Assembly: GCF_002770595.1 (NCBI RefSeq)
Contig: NZ_CP022986.1
Coordinates: 2,294,001-2,358,000, forward strand
DNA from: Chryseobacterium camelliae
GTDB lineage: Bacteria > Bacteroidota > Bacteroidia > Flavobacteriales > Weeksellaceae
Length of the DNA: 64,000 nt
Reading direction: 5' to 3'
Shown here: one piece after another, positions 1-8,558 of the stretch
Layout: the number at the start of each line of letters is the position of its first letter
How positions within the stretch are numbered: the stretch's first letter is position 1
The notes under the pieces: model-generated
What the model was told of the DNA's origin: nothing
What the model saw: only the letters and a program-made list of their open reading frames with translations
The model's database searches: none
Position numbers and translations under genes: made by a program

Positions 1-2
1 CC

Positions 3-449
3 CAGAAAAACGGTGAAAGTGCTTACAGGCTTCTGTTGAAAGCGCTTCAGCAGACCGAAATGGTCGGCATAGGCACTTTTGTCCTCCGTGAAAGTGAAAC
101 CATCGGTATGATCCGGCCCTATAACAATGATATTTTACTGCTGAACCGGCTACGGTTTGATCAGGAAATCAGGGATTATTCCGACCTGAAAATCCCGGCT
201 AAAAAAGCGGCTAAAGGCGCTGAGCTTAAAATGGCGGTCAGCCTTATCGAACAGCTTTCCCAGGAGTTTGATCCGGCTATGTATAAAGACACCTATTCTG
301 ATGAACTGATGAAGATCATTAATCAGAAAGCAAAAGGGAAAAGCATCAAGGCGAAAAAGATCCAGCCTGCCGAAGACGGAAAAGTAGTTGACCTGATGGC
401 CCAACTGAAAGCAAGCTTACAGAATTCCAAATCTAAAAATGCATCCTGA
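3..449 (+). CDS. ku: Non-homologous end-joining protein Ku, C-terminal part (5' end outside window)
   Basis: Bacterial Ku binds DNA double-strand ends and recruits LigD. About 148 C-terminal residues are present; the frame is open to the left edge from base 3, so the TTG at 36 is not the true start. The stretch GIGTFVLRESE and the following R-x-Y-N segment are typical of the bacterial Ku core, and the end is a lysine-rich tail (KGKSIKAKKIQPAEDGK) like the DNA-binding, LigD-stimulating C-termini of other Ku proteins. The stop overlaps the ATG of the ligD phosphoesterase gene by one base (TGATG at 447-451), which suggests translational coupling. Confidence 0.9.
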   Translation, partial: QKNGESAYRLLLKALQQTEMVGIGTFVLRESETIGMIRPYNNDILLLNRLRFDQEIRDYSDLKIPAKKAAKGAELKMAVSLIEQLSQEFDPAMYKDTYSDELMKIINQKAKGKSIKAKKIQPAEDGKVVDLMAQLKASLQNSKSKNAS

Positions 450-1051
450 TGGCTCTTAAAGATTATCACAACAAACGAAAATTCGACGAAACGAGTGAAC
501 CGGAAGGTGCCGTAAAGAAAAGCGGAAACAAGTTGATTTTTGTAATTCAGCGCCACGCTGCGTCACGCCTTCACTATGATTTCAGGCTGGAAATGGACGG
601 TGTCCTTAAAAGCTGGGCAGTTCCTAAAGGACCTTCACTGGATCCTAAAGACAAACGACTGGCGATGATGGTGGAAGACCACCCGTATGATTACAAGGAC
701 TTTGAGGGAAACATTCCGGAAGGAAACTATGGGGCCGGACAGGTAGAAGTATGGGACAGCGGGACTTATGAGCCTTTGGATGACACCAGCAAGCTATCAG
801 ATGAAAAAGAACTGTTGAAAGAGCTTAAAGCAGGATCATTGAAATTCATCCTTCACGGCAAAAAGCTTAGAGGTGAATTTGCTTTGGTAAAAATGAAAAA
901 TTCAGAAGGCAATGCCTGGCTTCTGATCAAGCATAAAGACGAATTCGCAGAAAGCGGTTACGATGCAGAGGAACATACGTCTTCAAAATCGCTTGTCACC
1001 GAATTCCTGGAGGAAAAAAAAAGCCCAAAAACCGGCAAAAAGAAAACATAG
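449..1051 (+). CDS. ligD: LigD 3'-phosphoesterase domain (separate ORF by frameshift)
   Basis: This 200-residue ORF is the N-terminal phosphoesterase module of LigD, which trims 3' ends during end joining. The motif QRHAASRLHYDFRLE (residues 34-48) carries H36, H42, D44 and R46, matching the metal-binding and catalytic residues of the family, followed by WAVPKGPS and the IPEGNYGAG loop. In most relatives this module is fused to ligase and polymerase domains in one protein. Here it ends at TAG 1049-1051, shortly after an A9 run (1014-1022). The frame of the following ligase ORF is open back through that run, so the two halves probably once were, or still are through -1 frameshifting, one protein. 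Confidence 0.9.
   Translation: MALKDYHNKRKFDETSEPEGAVKKSGNKLIFVIQRHAASRLHYDFRLEMDGVLKSWAVPKGPSLDPKDKRLAMMVEDHPYDYKDFEGNIPEGNYGAGQVEVWDSGTYEPLDDTSKLSDEKELLKELKAGSLKFILHGKKLRGEFALVKMKNSEGNAWLLIKHKDEFAESGYDAEEHTSSKSLVTEFLEEKKSPKTGKKKT
1014..1024 (+). other. A9 tract at the break between LigD halves
   Basis: Nine consecutive A (1014-1022) lie in codons GAA AAA AAA AGC of the phosphoesterase frame. The A-AAA-AAA arrangement is a possible -1 slippery heptamer. A -1 slip, or one missing A, would read on as KKPKNRQKENIAHPKAF and then through FIHPMLAKLHDEPF into the ligase domain with no stop. The joined product would be about 849 residues, normal for three-domain LigD. Confidence 0.6.
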
Positions 1052-1122
1052 CACACCCTAAAGCCTTCCATGATCCCAGCGGATTAAGCGAAGAGAAAAA
1101 GCTTGCTTCCTTTATCCATCCC

Positions 1123-2997
1123 ATGCTCGCAAAACTTCATGACGAGCCTTTCGATCATAAAGACTGGATCTTCGAAATCAAATGGGACGGGTACAGAGCT
1201 GTTGCCGATCTGAGTAAAGATGAACCTCAGTTCTACTCCCGCAACGGGATTTCATTCCTGTCCAAATTTAAAAAAGTAGCCAGAGATTTCAGCAGGCAGG
1301 AGCATCAGATGATCCTGGATGGCGAAATAGTAGCTTACGACGGCCAAGGACGGCCAAATTTCCAGTTGTTGCAGCAGATTGGGGATAATCCCGACCTTGC
1401 ACTGGTCTATCAGGTTTTCGATCTTTTATGGCTGAATGGGCATTCTACTGAAAACCTTCCTCTGATCCAAAGAAAAGAACTGCTGAAAGAAGCACTGAAA
1501 GAAACGGATGTGATCCGTTATTGCGACCATGTGGAAGAAAAAGGGATCAGCTTTTTCAAGGAAATGCAGAAATTACAGCTGGAAGGCATGATCGCTAAAA
1601 AATCCAACAGCGTGTATGTGGAAAATAATAGGACTACCGACTGGCTTAAAGTGAAATTTTCCAATACGGATGAAACGATCATCTGCGGATTTACAGAGCC
1701 TAAAGGATCCAGAAAGGGATTCGGTGCCCTGATTCTTGGAAAATATATCCATGACGAATTGGTGTACTGTGGCCATACGGGAACAGGCTTCAACCATGAA
1801 ACGCTGCTGGAGATCCGTAACAGGCTGGAAAAGATCGTTGTTAAGAAATCGCCGTTTGAAGACACCCCTAAAACCAATTCACCGGTAACCTGGGTAAAGC
1901 CGGAACTGGTCTGCGAAATTAAATACTCTGAAATTACCAATGACGGTATTTTCCGTCATCCGGTTTTTGTAACGATCCGTGAGGATAAGGAACCGGAAGA
2001 AATCAAGGGTACTCCCCGATCCATCACTGAAAAACCTGAAGATATGAAACCTAAAACTACGGCAGCAAAAAAGACCAAAGCTCCTGAAAATGAAACTGAA
2101 ATCACCCTGAACCGCCATAAAGTAAAACTGACCAACCAGGATAAGATCTATTTCCCTGAAGATGACATCAGCAAAGGCGAAGTGGTTGATTATTACCAGT
2201 CGGTCGCAGAATATATTTTGCCGCATCTGAAAAACCGTCCCCTTTCGCTCAACCGTTTTCCAAACGGCATTGAAAAGCAGGGCTTCTATCAGAAGGACGC
2301 GAGTGACAATATTCCGGAATGGATCAAAACTACCGAAGTATTCTCCGATTCTACGGATAAATATATTGATTATATCATCTGCAATGATAAAGCTACCCTC
2401 GCCTACCTGAATAATTTAGGCTGTATTGATATGAATCCATGGAACAGCTCACTCCCCGACCTGGAGCATCCTGATTACCTGGTGCTGGATCTGGACCCTT
2501 CAAAGAACAATACATTTGATAATGTCATTGAGACTGCATTGCAGGTTCATGAAGTATTGGAGGCAGTCAAAGTAAAAGGCTACTGCAAAACTTCGGGCAG
2601 CACCGGCATCCACATTTATGTTCCTATGGGAGGCGAATATGACTTCGACCAGGTAAAAGACTTTGCCCACATTTTAATGAAGAAGGTTAACGAAAAACTT
2701 CCAAAACTGACCACACTGGAAAGAAGCCTGCAAAAGCGCAGCAGCAATAAAATCTATCTGGATTACCTTCAGAACCGGCAGGGCCAGACGCTCGCCAGTG
2801 TGTACAGCATTAGGCCAAAAGAAGGTGCTTCGGTTTCCATGCCGCTGGAATGGAATGAACTGAAACCCGGATTGAAACCTACAGATTTTACCATTCATAA
2901 TGCCCTGGAGAGAATCAAGAAAAAAGGAGATTTGTTTAAACCTGTTTTAGGAAAAGGGATTGATATGATGGCAGCATTGGAATTATTAGGAAATTAA
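1123..2997 (+). CDS. ligD: LigD ATP-dependent ligase plus primase-polymerase domains
   Basis: These 624 residues hold the remaining two modules of NHEJ LigD. The ligase motif I EIKWDGYR gives nucleotidyl Lys20; the OB-fold part ends near residue 285 with WVKPELVCEIKYSEIT. A charged Lys-rich linker (about 290-325) leads to the archaeo-eukaryotic primase-type polymerase domain, with LVLDLDPS near residues 453-460 (metal-binding Asp pair) and the KTSGSTGIHIY motif. The ATG at 1123 falls inside the conserved HPMLAKL segment and has no visible ribosome site. Codons upstream (1051-1122) also read as LigD-like protein in this frame, so this is probably not an independent start. Confidence 0.9.
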   Translation: MLAKLHDEPFDHKDWIFEIKWDGYRAVADLSKDEPQFYSRNGISFLSKFKKVARDFSRQEHQMILDGEIVAYDGQGRPNFQLLQQIGDNPDLALVYQVFDLLWLNGHSTENLPLIQRKELLKEALKETDVIRYCDHVEEKGISFFKEMQKLQLEGMIAKKSNSVYVENNRTTDWLKVKFSNTDETIICGFTEPKGSRKGFGALILGKYIHDELVYCGHTGTGFNHETLLEIRNRLEKIVVKKSPFEDTPKTNSPVTWVKPELVCEIKYSEITNDGIFRHPVFVTIREDKEPEEIKGTPRSITEKPEDMKPKTTAAKKTKAPENETEITLNRHKVKLTNQDKIYFPEDDISKGEVVDYYQSVAEYILPHLKNRPLSLNRFPNGIEKQGFYQKDASDNIPEWIKTTEVFSDSTDKYIDYIICNDKATLAYLNNLGCIDMNPWNSSLPDLEHPDYLVLDLDPSKNNTFDNVIETALQVHEVLEAVKVKGYCKTSGSTGIHIYVPMGGEYDFDQVKDFAHILMKKVNEKLPKLTTLERSLQKRSSNKIYLDYLQNRQGQTLASVYSIRPKEGASVSMPLEWNELKPGLKPTDFTIHNALERIKKKGDLFKPVLGKGIDMMAALELLGN

Positions 2998-3051
2998 GCA
3001 AAACCTAAGGGAATAATTAATTAACTTTGTATTCAGTAAATGTAAAATTAC

Positions 3052-3915
3052 TTAGATTATATTTTCCTTACTAGCATTTGCAATATATGATAATTTTAAT
3101 TTTTCGTTACTAGCTTCAAGACTCGTTGTTTTATTTGCCTTAATACTAACCATTGAAATCAAACCAGAAATAACTGACATAAATGGAAAAGTGAAGCCTT
3201 GTGTAAAATCAAGTATTGAGCCTGCTGCAATTGCAGTTAAAAAATCTTTTCCATTAATATTTATTTCTGTTGTCAGATCATATTTTTGTGTCTTAGCAAA
3301 ATTCTCTGTTGATATTTTTTCGATATCTTGTAGGGCTTTAATAAATTCTGATTTGGATATTTTATATTGTAAATCAATATCCGGAGATTTCAAAATTTCC
3401 AAGTATAAATGATCAATACTTTGATGTAACTTTTCAAATTCATCTTTTCTTTTATTTTTGAATTCCAATAAAATTTCAGAATTGACACCTTCTATTGGAA
3501 CAGGAAGACAATTTAATAATCCAACCTTCAAGGATGCATATTTTTTTTGAAAGTCTTTTGCAATAATTACTTCCTCACCAATTTGATGTATTGTCCAATC
3601 AGTATCTTTTTCTTCCAACAATAATTTATTTGCTATAATTCCTTGAGATACTACAAAGGGATCGTAAGAACCATTTTCAACATTTGTTGACCAACTATTA
3701 AATCTAACAATTGGTCTTTCAAGTATTCCTAATTTAATAAGATATTCTTCATTTGGAATTGCTTGATGAATAATATTATTTGTTGGCATTACAATTCTAT
3801 CCCAATATAATATGTAATAATTTAGATCTGCTGTTGACAAATTTCCGGATATTGAAATAGTACTTGAATTAATTCTCTTTGTCTTACCAGTATTAGTAAT
3901 AATTCCACGTTTCAT
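3052..3915 (-). CDS. Unknown protein in an AT-rich island (DUF6236-like?)
   Basis: A 287-residue protein that I do not recognise with confidence. It opens MKRGIITNTGKTKRI, has no signal peptide, a charged helical middle (about 150-205, rich in Lys, Glu and Ile) and a Gly/Phe/Met-rich hydrophobic stretch near residues 230-258. The opening and length recall the DUF6236 family, but this is a weak guess. The gene stands alone on the minus strand between ligD and an oxidoreductase. Its base composition differs from its neighbours: 16 of 60 bases are G or C at 3301-3360, against 27 of 60 at 2401-2460 in ligD. Many AAT, ATA and TTA codons occur. Recent horizontal acquisition is likely; a defence role is possible but unproven. 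Confidence 0.7.
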   Translation of the reverse strand: MKRGIITNTGKTKRINSSTISISGNLSTADLNYYILYWDRIVMPTNNIIHQAIPNEEYLIKLGILERPIVRFNSWSTNVENGSYDPFVVSQGIIANKLLLEEKDTDWTIHQIGEEVIIAKDFQKKYASLKVGLLNCLPVPIEGVNSEILLEFKNKRKDEFEKLHQSIDHLYLEILKSPDIDLQYKISKSEFIKALQDIEKISTENFAKTQKYDLTTEININGKDFLTAIAAGSILDFTQGFTFPFMSVISGLISMVSIKANKTTSLEASNEKLKLSYIANASKENII

Positions 3916-3977
3916 TGTTTATTTTCTATGTTTATTGAAATAAAGATACTAATTAGTTTATTAAGTTAATCAATAAT

Positions 3978-4709
3978 TTAAGGCAGTTTCGCTACCAGAC
4001 TTTCCGGCAATATTTTCAGGATCAAATAAATGATCTTCCATTTAAAATTGGGGACAATCGTAAAAGAGTTTCCGGCATTCACAATAGATCCTGCCACATA
4101 ATCCGGCTCCATGATCAGTGATTCGTTCAGCTGCAGGCCTGCATTGATTTTGGTCCTGATATACCCGATCACCAGAGCATTGACCATAATATTCCGGGAA
4201 GCCAGCTCCTGTCGTAATCCGGCCAGGTAAGTGGTGAAAGCCGCTTTGGTACTTCCGTAGACAAAATTGCTTTTCCTTCCCCGGACACCCGAAAGCGAAG
4301 ATAAGCCGATGATCCGCTCCAGGTTTTTGTTTTCCTGATCCATGGCAATGATATTCAGTATGGAAACTGCACCCATATAATTAACCATCATCATCTGTCT
4401 GGCTCCGGCAAAATCCTTCAAGGCAGTTTCATTATCCACCAGGAATCCGGCCGCATACACCACAATATGGGGTTTGGCAGGAAGCGCGTCATATAAGCTC
4501 TGATGGGCATCGAAATTCACTGCATCGAAACTGAGTACCGTAACTTTAGGACTCAGGTTATTCTCCCGGACAAAATTTTCTAAGGAACTGATGTTTCTGG
4601 AAGCAGCCATAACAGAAAACCCTTTCTGAACATACTGCTTCATGCATTGTTTGGCTACATCTGAATTGGCGCCGAGAATGAGAACGGTTTTGGCTTTATT
4701 GTGTTCCAT
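3978..4709 (-). CDS. SDR-family NAD(P)-dependent oxidoreductase
   Basis: A classical-length (243 residues) short-chain dehydrogenase/reductase. The N-terminal Rossmann turn is LILGANSDVA (residues 10-19), the NAAG-like strand is VVYAAG, and the catalytic Ser-Tyr-Lys set is visible as LSSLSG followed by YGSTK (Tyr151, Lys155). The substrate is not evident. The GANSD-A pattern resembles the DprE2-like branch that reduces sugar-lipid ketones, so an envelope sugar substrate is possible. The C-terminus is hydrophobic (KIIYLILKILPESL). The gene has its own transcription unit, separated from yajC by a strong terminator. Confidence 0.88.
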   Translation of the reverse strand: MEHNKAKTVLILGANSDVAKQCMKQYVQKGFSVMAASRNISSLENFVRENNLSPKVTVLSFDAVNFDAHQSLYDALPAKPHIVVYAAGFLVDNETALKDFAGARQMMMVNYMGAVSILNIIAMDQENKNLERIIGLSSLSGVRGRKSNFVYGSTKAAFTTYLAGLRQELASRNIMVNALVIGYIRTKINAGLQLNESLIMEPDYVAGSIVNAGNSFTIVPNFKWKIIYLILKILPESLVAKLP

Positions 4710-4830
4710 CCGGTAAAGATATTTTATTTTAGAGGTTTACCGCAAATTTTTAATGTGGCTGCGAAATAAATGGCATTTTAACGGCTGTACAAGCACAGAT
4801 CGATGTAGTGAGCACCAGTTCAGTGGTCAT

Positions 4831-4870
4831 AAAAATTTCGGCGGGGTGAGCAAAGCTCACCCCGCCGAAA
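4831..4870 (-). terminator. Intrinsic terminator after yajC
   Basis: A perfect 16-bp inverted repeat (arms 4836-4851 and 4855-4870) with a 3-base loop, followed on the minus strand by TTTTTATG. It closes the nusB-DUF1573-yajC unit. Confidence 0.93.
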
Positions 4871-4894
4871 CGAAATATTTTAAACAGTAAGAAA

Positions 4895-5266
4895 TTACTT
4901 CTTATCCGCTTCAATTTCTTTTTTCTCTGCCGCTTTTTCCGCAGCTTTGGCTTTCTCTCCGAAACGGGCTTCCGTAAACTCCCTGGAAACAGCCGCTTTC
5001 TCGAATTTCAGTTTTCCTGATAAAGTTTCGATCACAAAACCGTCATCCTGAACCTGGGCAATCCTTCCGTGAAGACCGGAGGTAAGCACCACTCTGGCGC
5101 CAACTTTAAGGGTTTCCTGGAAGTTTTTCTCCTGCTTCTGCTTTTTCATCTGAGGCCTGATCATCAGGAAATAGAACCCTACGAACATCGCTCCCATCAT
5201 GATCAGCATCATCGGAGAGCTCCCTCCTGCAGCAGGTGCCTGTAAAAATATGGATAATATATTCAT
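4895..5266 (-). CDS. yajC: Preprotein translocase subunit YajC
   Basis: YajC is an accessory inner-membrane subunit of the Sec-SecDF translocase. The 123-residue protein has one N-terminal membrane segment (MMLIMMGAMFVGFYFLMI, about 19-36), then the family motif RPQMKKQKQ and the conserved core VVLTSGLHGRIAQV. The C-terminus is a long Ala/Glu/Lys-rich tail. It starts 4 bases after the stop of the DUF1573 lipoprotein gene, so the two are cotranscribed, and the strong hairpin downstream ends the unit. Confidence 0.95.
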   Translation of the reverse strand: MNILSIFLQAPAAGGSSPMMLIMMGAMFVGFYFLMIRPQMKKQKQEKNFQETLKVGARVVLTSGLHGRIAQVQDDGFVIETLSGKLKFEKAAVSREFTEARFGEKAKAAEKAAEKKEIEADKK

Positions 5267-5270
5267 TGTA

Positions 5271-5792
5271 TTATGGTTGAATGTTAGCTGTGAACGTTAG
5301 TTTTACCGGCGCTTTTTCCACATTGGCAAAAACGTCTGCATATTTATTCACATTACCGTCGAAATTGGAAGAATCGAAATGCAAAGTGATTTTTCCTTTT
5401 TTACCCGGCATAATCGGTTCTTTGGTAAAGTCAGGAACCGTACATCCGCATCCCGGTTTTACTTCAGAAATAACCAGCGGATTGCTTCCGGTATTGGTCA
5501 CTTCATATACATGCTCTACCTTGTCTCCTTTTTTGATTTTTCCGAAATCGAAATTACTTTCAGATAATGCAATCGTTGTTAAAGGCTGATTGGATGATTG
5601 TGCAGCGGCAGGTGTTTCACCGGAAACTGCCGGTGTCTGAGCCATGGCTGAATCACCAGGAGCAGCAGTCATTGTATTGGCAGAATCCGTAACGGCAGTT
5701 TCAGTACCTGCAGTTTCTTTCTGCTCTTTCTTACAAGAAACTAAACCAAAGCCTATGATAGATAAGGCGATTAATGATAACGTCTTTTTCAT
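5271..5792 (-). CDS. DUF1573 lipoprotein
   Basis: A 173-residue lipoprotein with signal peptide and lipobox (GLVSC, Cys20). A low-complexity Ala/Thr/Ser linker (about 25-70) is followed by one DUF1573 domain, an immunoglobulin-like fold frequent in Bacteroidetes surface proteins. Its hallmarks FDFGKIKKGDKVEHVYEVTN and GCGCTVP are present. The exact function of the family is not established. The gene lies between nusB and yajC in a run that recurs in Flavobacteriia. Confidence 0.88.
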   Translation of the reverse strand: MKKTLSLIALSIIGFGLVSCKKEQKETAGTETAVTDSANTMTAAPGDSAMAQTPAVSGETPAAAQSSNQPLTTIALSESNFDFGKIKKGDKVEHVYEVTNTGSNPLVISEVKPGCGCTVPDFTKEPIMPGKKGKITLHFDSSNFDGNVNKYADVFANVEKAPVKLTFTANIQP

Positions 5793-5801
5793 ATAATTAA
5801 T

Positions 5802-6707
5802 TTATATTCTGTTTTTATCTTTACAATATTTATCCAGGATTCCATTGATGAATATGTTGGACCGTTCCGTAGCAAATACTTTGGCAATCTCAATATATTC
5901 ATTGATAATGACTCTTGAAGGTGTGAAAGGAAAGTTGTCCAGTTCCGAAATGGCTGTAGACAGGATTACTTTATCCATCAGGGCAACCCTTTCAAGATCC
6001 CAGTTTTCAAGCCTTTCGGAGAGTTTCTTTTCATTGTTCTCCCAGTTGTTCAGGGTATCCCTCAAAAGTTTGGCTGCAAAAGTCTTATCATCCTCATCTT
6101 TGATCATCTTGATCAGGGTCCTGCTCTCTTCATCTTCTTTCATAAAACCGATGGTTTTCTGAACCATGGAATTGGAGATGTGGATGTCATCGGACCATGA
6201 AAGTTCTTTATCCTCGATATAATCATGAAAATCATCATTCTCGGCAATATACCTCAGAAAAAGTTTTCCGATGAATTTCTGATCTGCCTCAAAAGAATAC
6301 CCTTCTTCCTGCATAAAATCCTGATACCTCTTCCCGGCAGTGATTCTCTGGAATGTTCTTACCAGGAGGTCATCATGAAGGTCCCATTTCAGTTGTTTGT
6401 GCTGGCCTGTGAAGAAAAGACGTTCAGGATTTTCCTCCAGCTTGATCAGAATCTGATTGTTAATGAATTTCTGATTCGGGTTGATATCAGAATCGGTTTT
6501 AAGAAATTTGTTTTTACCGATCTCAATCTGATTTTCTGCCAATTCTTTCAAAGAAACCAGAAAATTGAGCTGATAGATGTAGAGGTAATAGATTTTTTCT
6601 ATTCCGGAGAACATGTTTTTCTCTAAAACATCAAACTTAATAGGATTCTGGTAGTATGAGTACACACTCTCTACCACTTTTTCACGGATTTGTCGTCTTC
6701 CTAACAT
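5802..6707 (-). CDS. nusB: Transcription antitermination factor NusB (long form)
   Basis: NusB binds boxA RNA with S10 to support antitermination of rRNA transcription. The protein starts MLGRRQIREKVVESVYSY, the family's N-terminal RNA-binding pattern, and ends with the conserved VALMDKVILSTAISELDNFP and VIINEYIEIAKVFATERS segments. At 301 residues it is about twice the length of the E. coli protein, which is normal in Bacteroidetes, where an internal insertion separates the two halves. A TAnnTTTG box (minus strand, 6730-6737) lies 22 bases upstream and faces the ABC exporter gene promoter. Confidence 0.93.
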   Translation of the reverse strand: MLGRRQIREKVVESVYSYYQNPIKFDVLEKNMFSGIEKIYYLYIYQLNFLVSLKELAENQIEIGKNKFLKTDSDINPNQKFINNQILIKLEENPERLFFTGQHKQLKWDLHDDLLVRTFQRITAGKRYQDFMQEEGYSFEADQKFIGKLFLRYIAENDDFHDYIEDKELSWSDDIHISNSMVQKTIGFMKEDEESRTLIKMIKDEDDKTFAAKLLRDTLNNWENNEKKLSERLENWDLERVALMDKVILSTAISELDNFPFTPSRVIINEYIEIAKVFATERSNIFINGILDKYCKDKNRI

Positions 6708-6729
6708 TCAAAGAGCTTTTATATGGCGG

Positions 6730-6737
6730 CAAAGATA
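6730..6737 (-). promoter_or_regulatory. -7 element of nusB
   Basis: Minus-strand TATCTTTG matches the Bacteroidetes -7 consensus TAnnTTTG and lies 22 bases before the nusB ATG. No clear -33 TTTG was found at the usual distance. Confidence 0.6.
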
Positions 6738-6772
6738 CAAAATTTAAAATTCACGGATTCGTAGTCTGCTCC

Positions 6773-6780
6773 TATTTTTG
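6773..6780 (+). promoter_or_regulatory. -7 element of the ABC exporter gene
   Basis: TATTTTTG fits TAnnTTTG and ends 17 bases before the ATG at 6798, divergent from the nusB promoter. Confidence 0.55.
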
Positions 6781-6797
6781 TAATTTTGTGATTCTGT

Positions 6798-8459
6798 ATG
6801 AAAGCACTAAAAACCTTAAATCCCTATTTCTGGAAACATAAATTATTATTGTTTTGGGGATTGTTGTTCATCTTCGCCAGTAATTTTTTCAACATTTATA
6901 AAGTCCAGTTTGTCGGTAAATCCGTGGATGAACTTACGAAAAGCGGCAACCTCGGCTTTAACCGGCAGGTACTGATCTATGTAGCCATTATTGTAGGATG
7001 TTCCCTTCTTACAGGATTTTTCACCTTTATGATGCGGCAGACCATCATAGTGGCCTCCAGGAGAATTGAATACGATCTTAAAAATAAAATCTACCGGCAT
7101 TACCAGGAACTGTCTCTAACGGATTACAAGCAGACCACCATCGGTGACCTGATGAACCGTTTGAGTGAAGATGTGGTTGCTGTAAGGATGTATCTGGGGC
7201 CAGGCGTGATGTATGTCGTCAACCTTGTCATCCTTCTGATCATTACGAGCATTTATATGCTGAAAACAGATGTGTCAATGACCGTATGGACCCTGCTTCC
7301 TCTACCCATCCTTTCCTTTATTATATTTAAGGTAAGCTCGATCATCAATAAGAAATCGAAGATCATGCAGAAAAGCCAGTCGGCGATTTCCACTTTTGTC
7401 CAGGACAGTTTTTCGGGCATTCGGGTGGTTAAGTTCTTTGCCCGCGAAAAATATATTGAAAAGAACTACGGCATTAAGGTTACCGATTATCAGAATAAAG
7501 CCCTGGACCTGGCTAAAACCGAAGCCTATTTTTTCACGATCATCCTTTTTGTGATCGGGCTGCTGAATGTGGTAATTATTCTGATTGGCGGACAGAAATA
7601 TATCAGCGGATACCTGAGTGTGGGTAAGATTGCAGATTTTTTTATGTACATCAATATCCTGATCTGGCCATTCTCAATGGTAGGATGGGTGACCTCCGTG
7701 AACCAGAGGGCGGAAGCTTCCATGCAGAGAATCAATGAATTCATGGATAAGAAAACCGAAATCATCAACACCAACTTTGACGAATACACCATTAAAGGAG
7801 ATATTGAATTCAGAAATGTATCCTATGTGTATCCGAATACGGGCATCAAAGCGCTGGATAACCTCAGTTTCAAAGTAAAAGCCGGAGAATCCCTCGCCAT
7901 TATGGGTAAGACGGGAAGCGGAAAATCCACGATTGCCTTATTGTTATGCCGCCTTATTGACCCTACTTCCGGGGAGATACTCATCGACGGGAAAAACCTT
8001 AAGGAACATAACCTGGACAACTACAGGAAATTCATCGGATACATCCCGCAGGAAAGCTACCTGTTCTCGGATTCCATAGAACATAATATAGGATTTGCCA
8101 TTGACCATCCTTCCCATGAACGCGTTGTGGAATATGCCAAAATTGCAGATGTCCATAAAAACATCATCGGTTTCAAGGAACAGTATAAAACGATGGTAGG
8201 AGAACGGGGCGTGATGCTTTCCGGTGGACAGAAACAGAGGATCTGTATTGCACGTGCCCTGATCAAGGACCCGAATATCATCATATTTGACGATTCCCTA
8301 TCTGCACTGGACACGGAAACAGAACACAATATCCTGGAAAATATCGAAGCTAAAATACAGAACGCCACTTCTATAATCATCACGCACAGAGAGTCTAGCG
8401 CCCAGAAAGCGCACCAGATCATTAATCTCACCGAAATTAACAATTCTGTAACATCGTAG
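6798..8459 (+). CDS. ABC exporter, fused permease and ATPase
   Basis: A half-transporter of 553 residues in MsbA/MdlB architecture. The N-terminal membrane domain (about 1-310) has six predicted spans, starting LLLFWGLLFIFASNFF. The ATPase domain has Walker [11 protein letters not shown] near 370, the ABC signature LSGGQKQR near 474 and Walker B IIIFDDSLSALD near 494-505, plus a switch His in ITHRES. It presumably works as a dimer in the inner membrane; the substrate (lipid, peptide or drug) cannot be told from sequence. It is slightly shorter than typical 580-residue relatives but all core motifs are intact. Confidence 0.93.
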   Translation: MKALKTLNPYFWKHKLLLFWGLLFIFASNFFNIYKVQFVGKSVDELTKSGNLGFNRQVLIYVAIIVGCSLLTGFFTFMMRQTIIVASRRIEYDLKNKIYRHYQELSLTDYKQTTIGDLMNRLSEDVVAVRMYLGPGVMYVVNLVILLIITSIYMLKTDVSMTVWTLLPLPILSFIIFKVSSIINKKSKIMQKSQSAISTFVQDSFSGIRVVKFFAREKYIEKNYGIKVTDYQNKALDLAKTEAYFFTIILFVIGLLNVVIILIGGQKYISGYLSVGKIADFFMYINILIWPFSMVGWVTSVNQRAEASMQRINEFMDKKTEIINTNFDEYTIKGDIEFRNVSYVYPNTGIKALDNLSFKVKAGESLAIMGKTGSGKSTIALLLCRLIDPTSGEILIDGKNLKEHNLDNYRKFIGYIPQESYLFSDSIEHNIGFAIDHPSHERVVEYAKIADVHKNIIGFKEQYKTMVGERGVMLSGGQKQRICIARALIKDPNIIIFDDSLSALDTETEHNILENIEAKIQNATSIIITHRESSAQKAHQIINLTEINNSVTS

Positions 8460-8499
8460 TCATTTCATTTTCAATTGTTAAATAAATCATAAAAAAAAT

Positions 8500-8529
8500 T
8501 TTGTGATTAAAAGAAAACTTATATATTTG
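8500..8529 (+). promoter_or_regulatory. Promoter of the DUF3276 gene
   Basis: TTTG (8500-8503), an 18-base spacer and TATATTTG (8522-8529) form a full Bacteroidetes -33/-7 promoter, 29 bases ahead of the ATG. Confidence 0.8.
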
Positions 8530-8558
8530 TTCTTAACAAGATTAAAAATTATCTAACA

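Noticed and set aside
36..449. TTG at 36 as the start of ku
   Set aside because: Frame is open to the window edge and residues before it (NGESAYRLLLKALQQTEM) are Ku-like.
3023..3030. TAACTTTG on the plus strand after ligD as a promoter
   Set aside because: No -33 element and it would only read antisense into the AT-rich gene; likely chance in AT-rich DNA.
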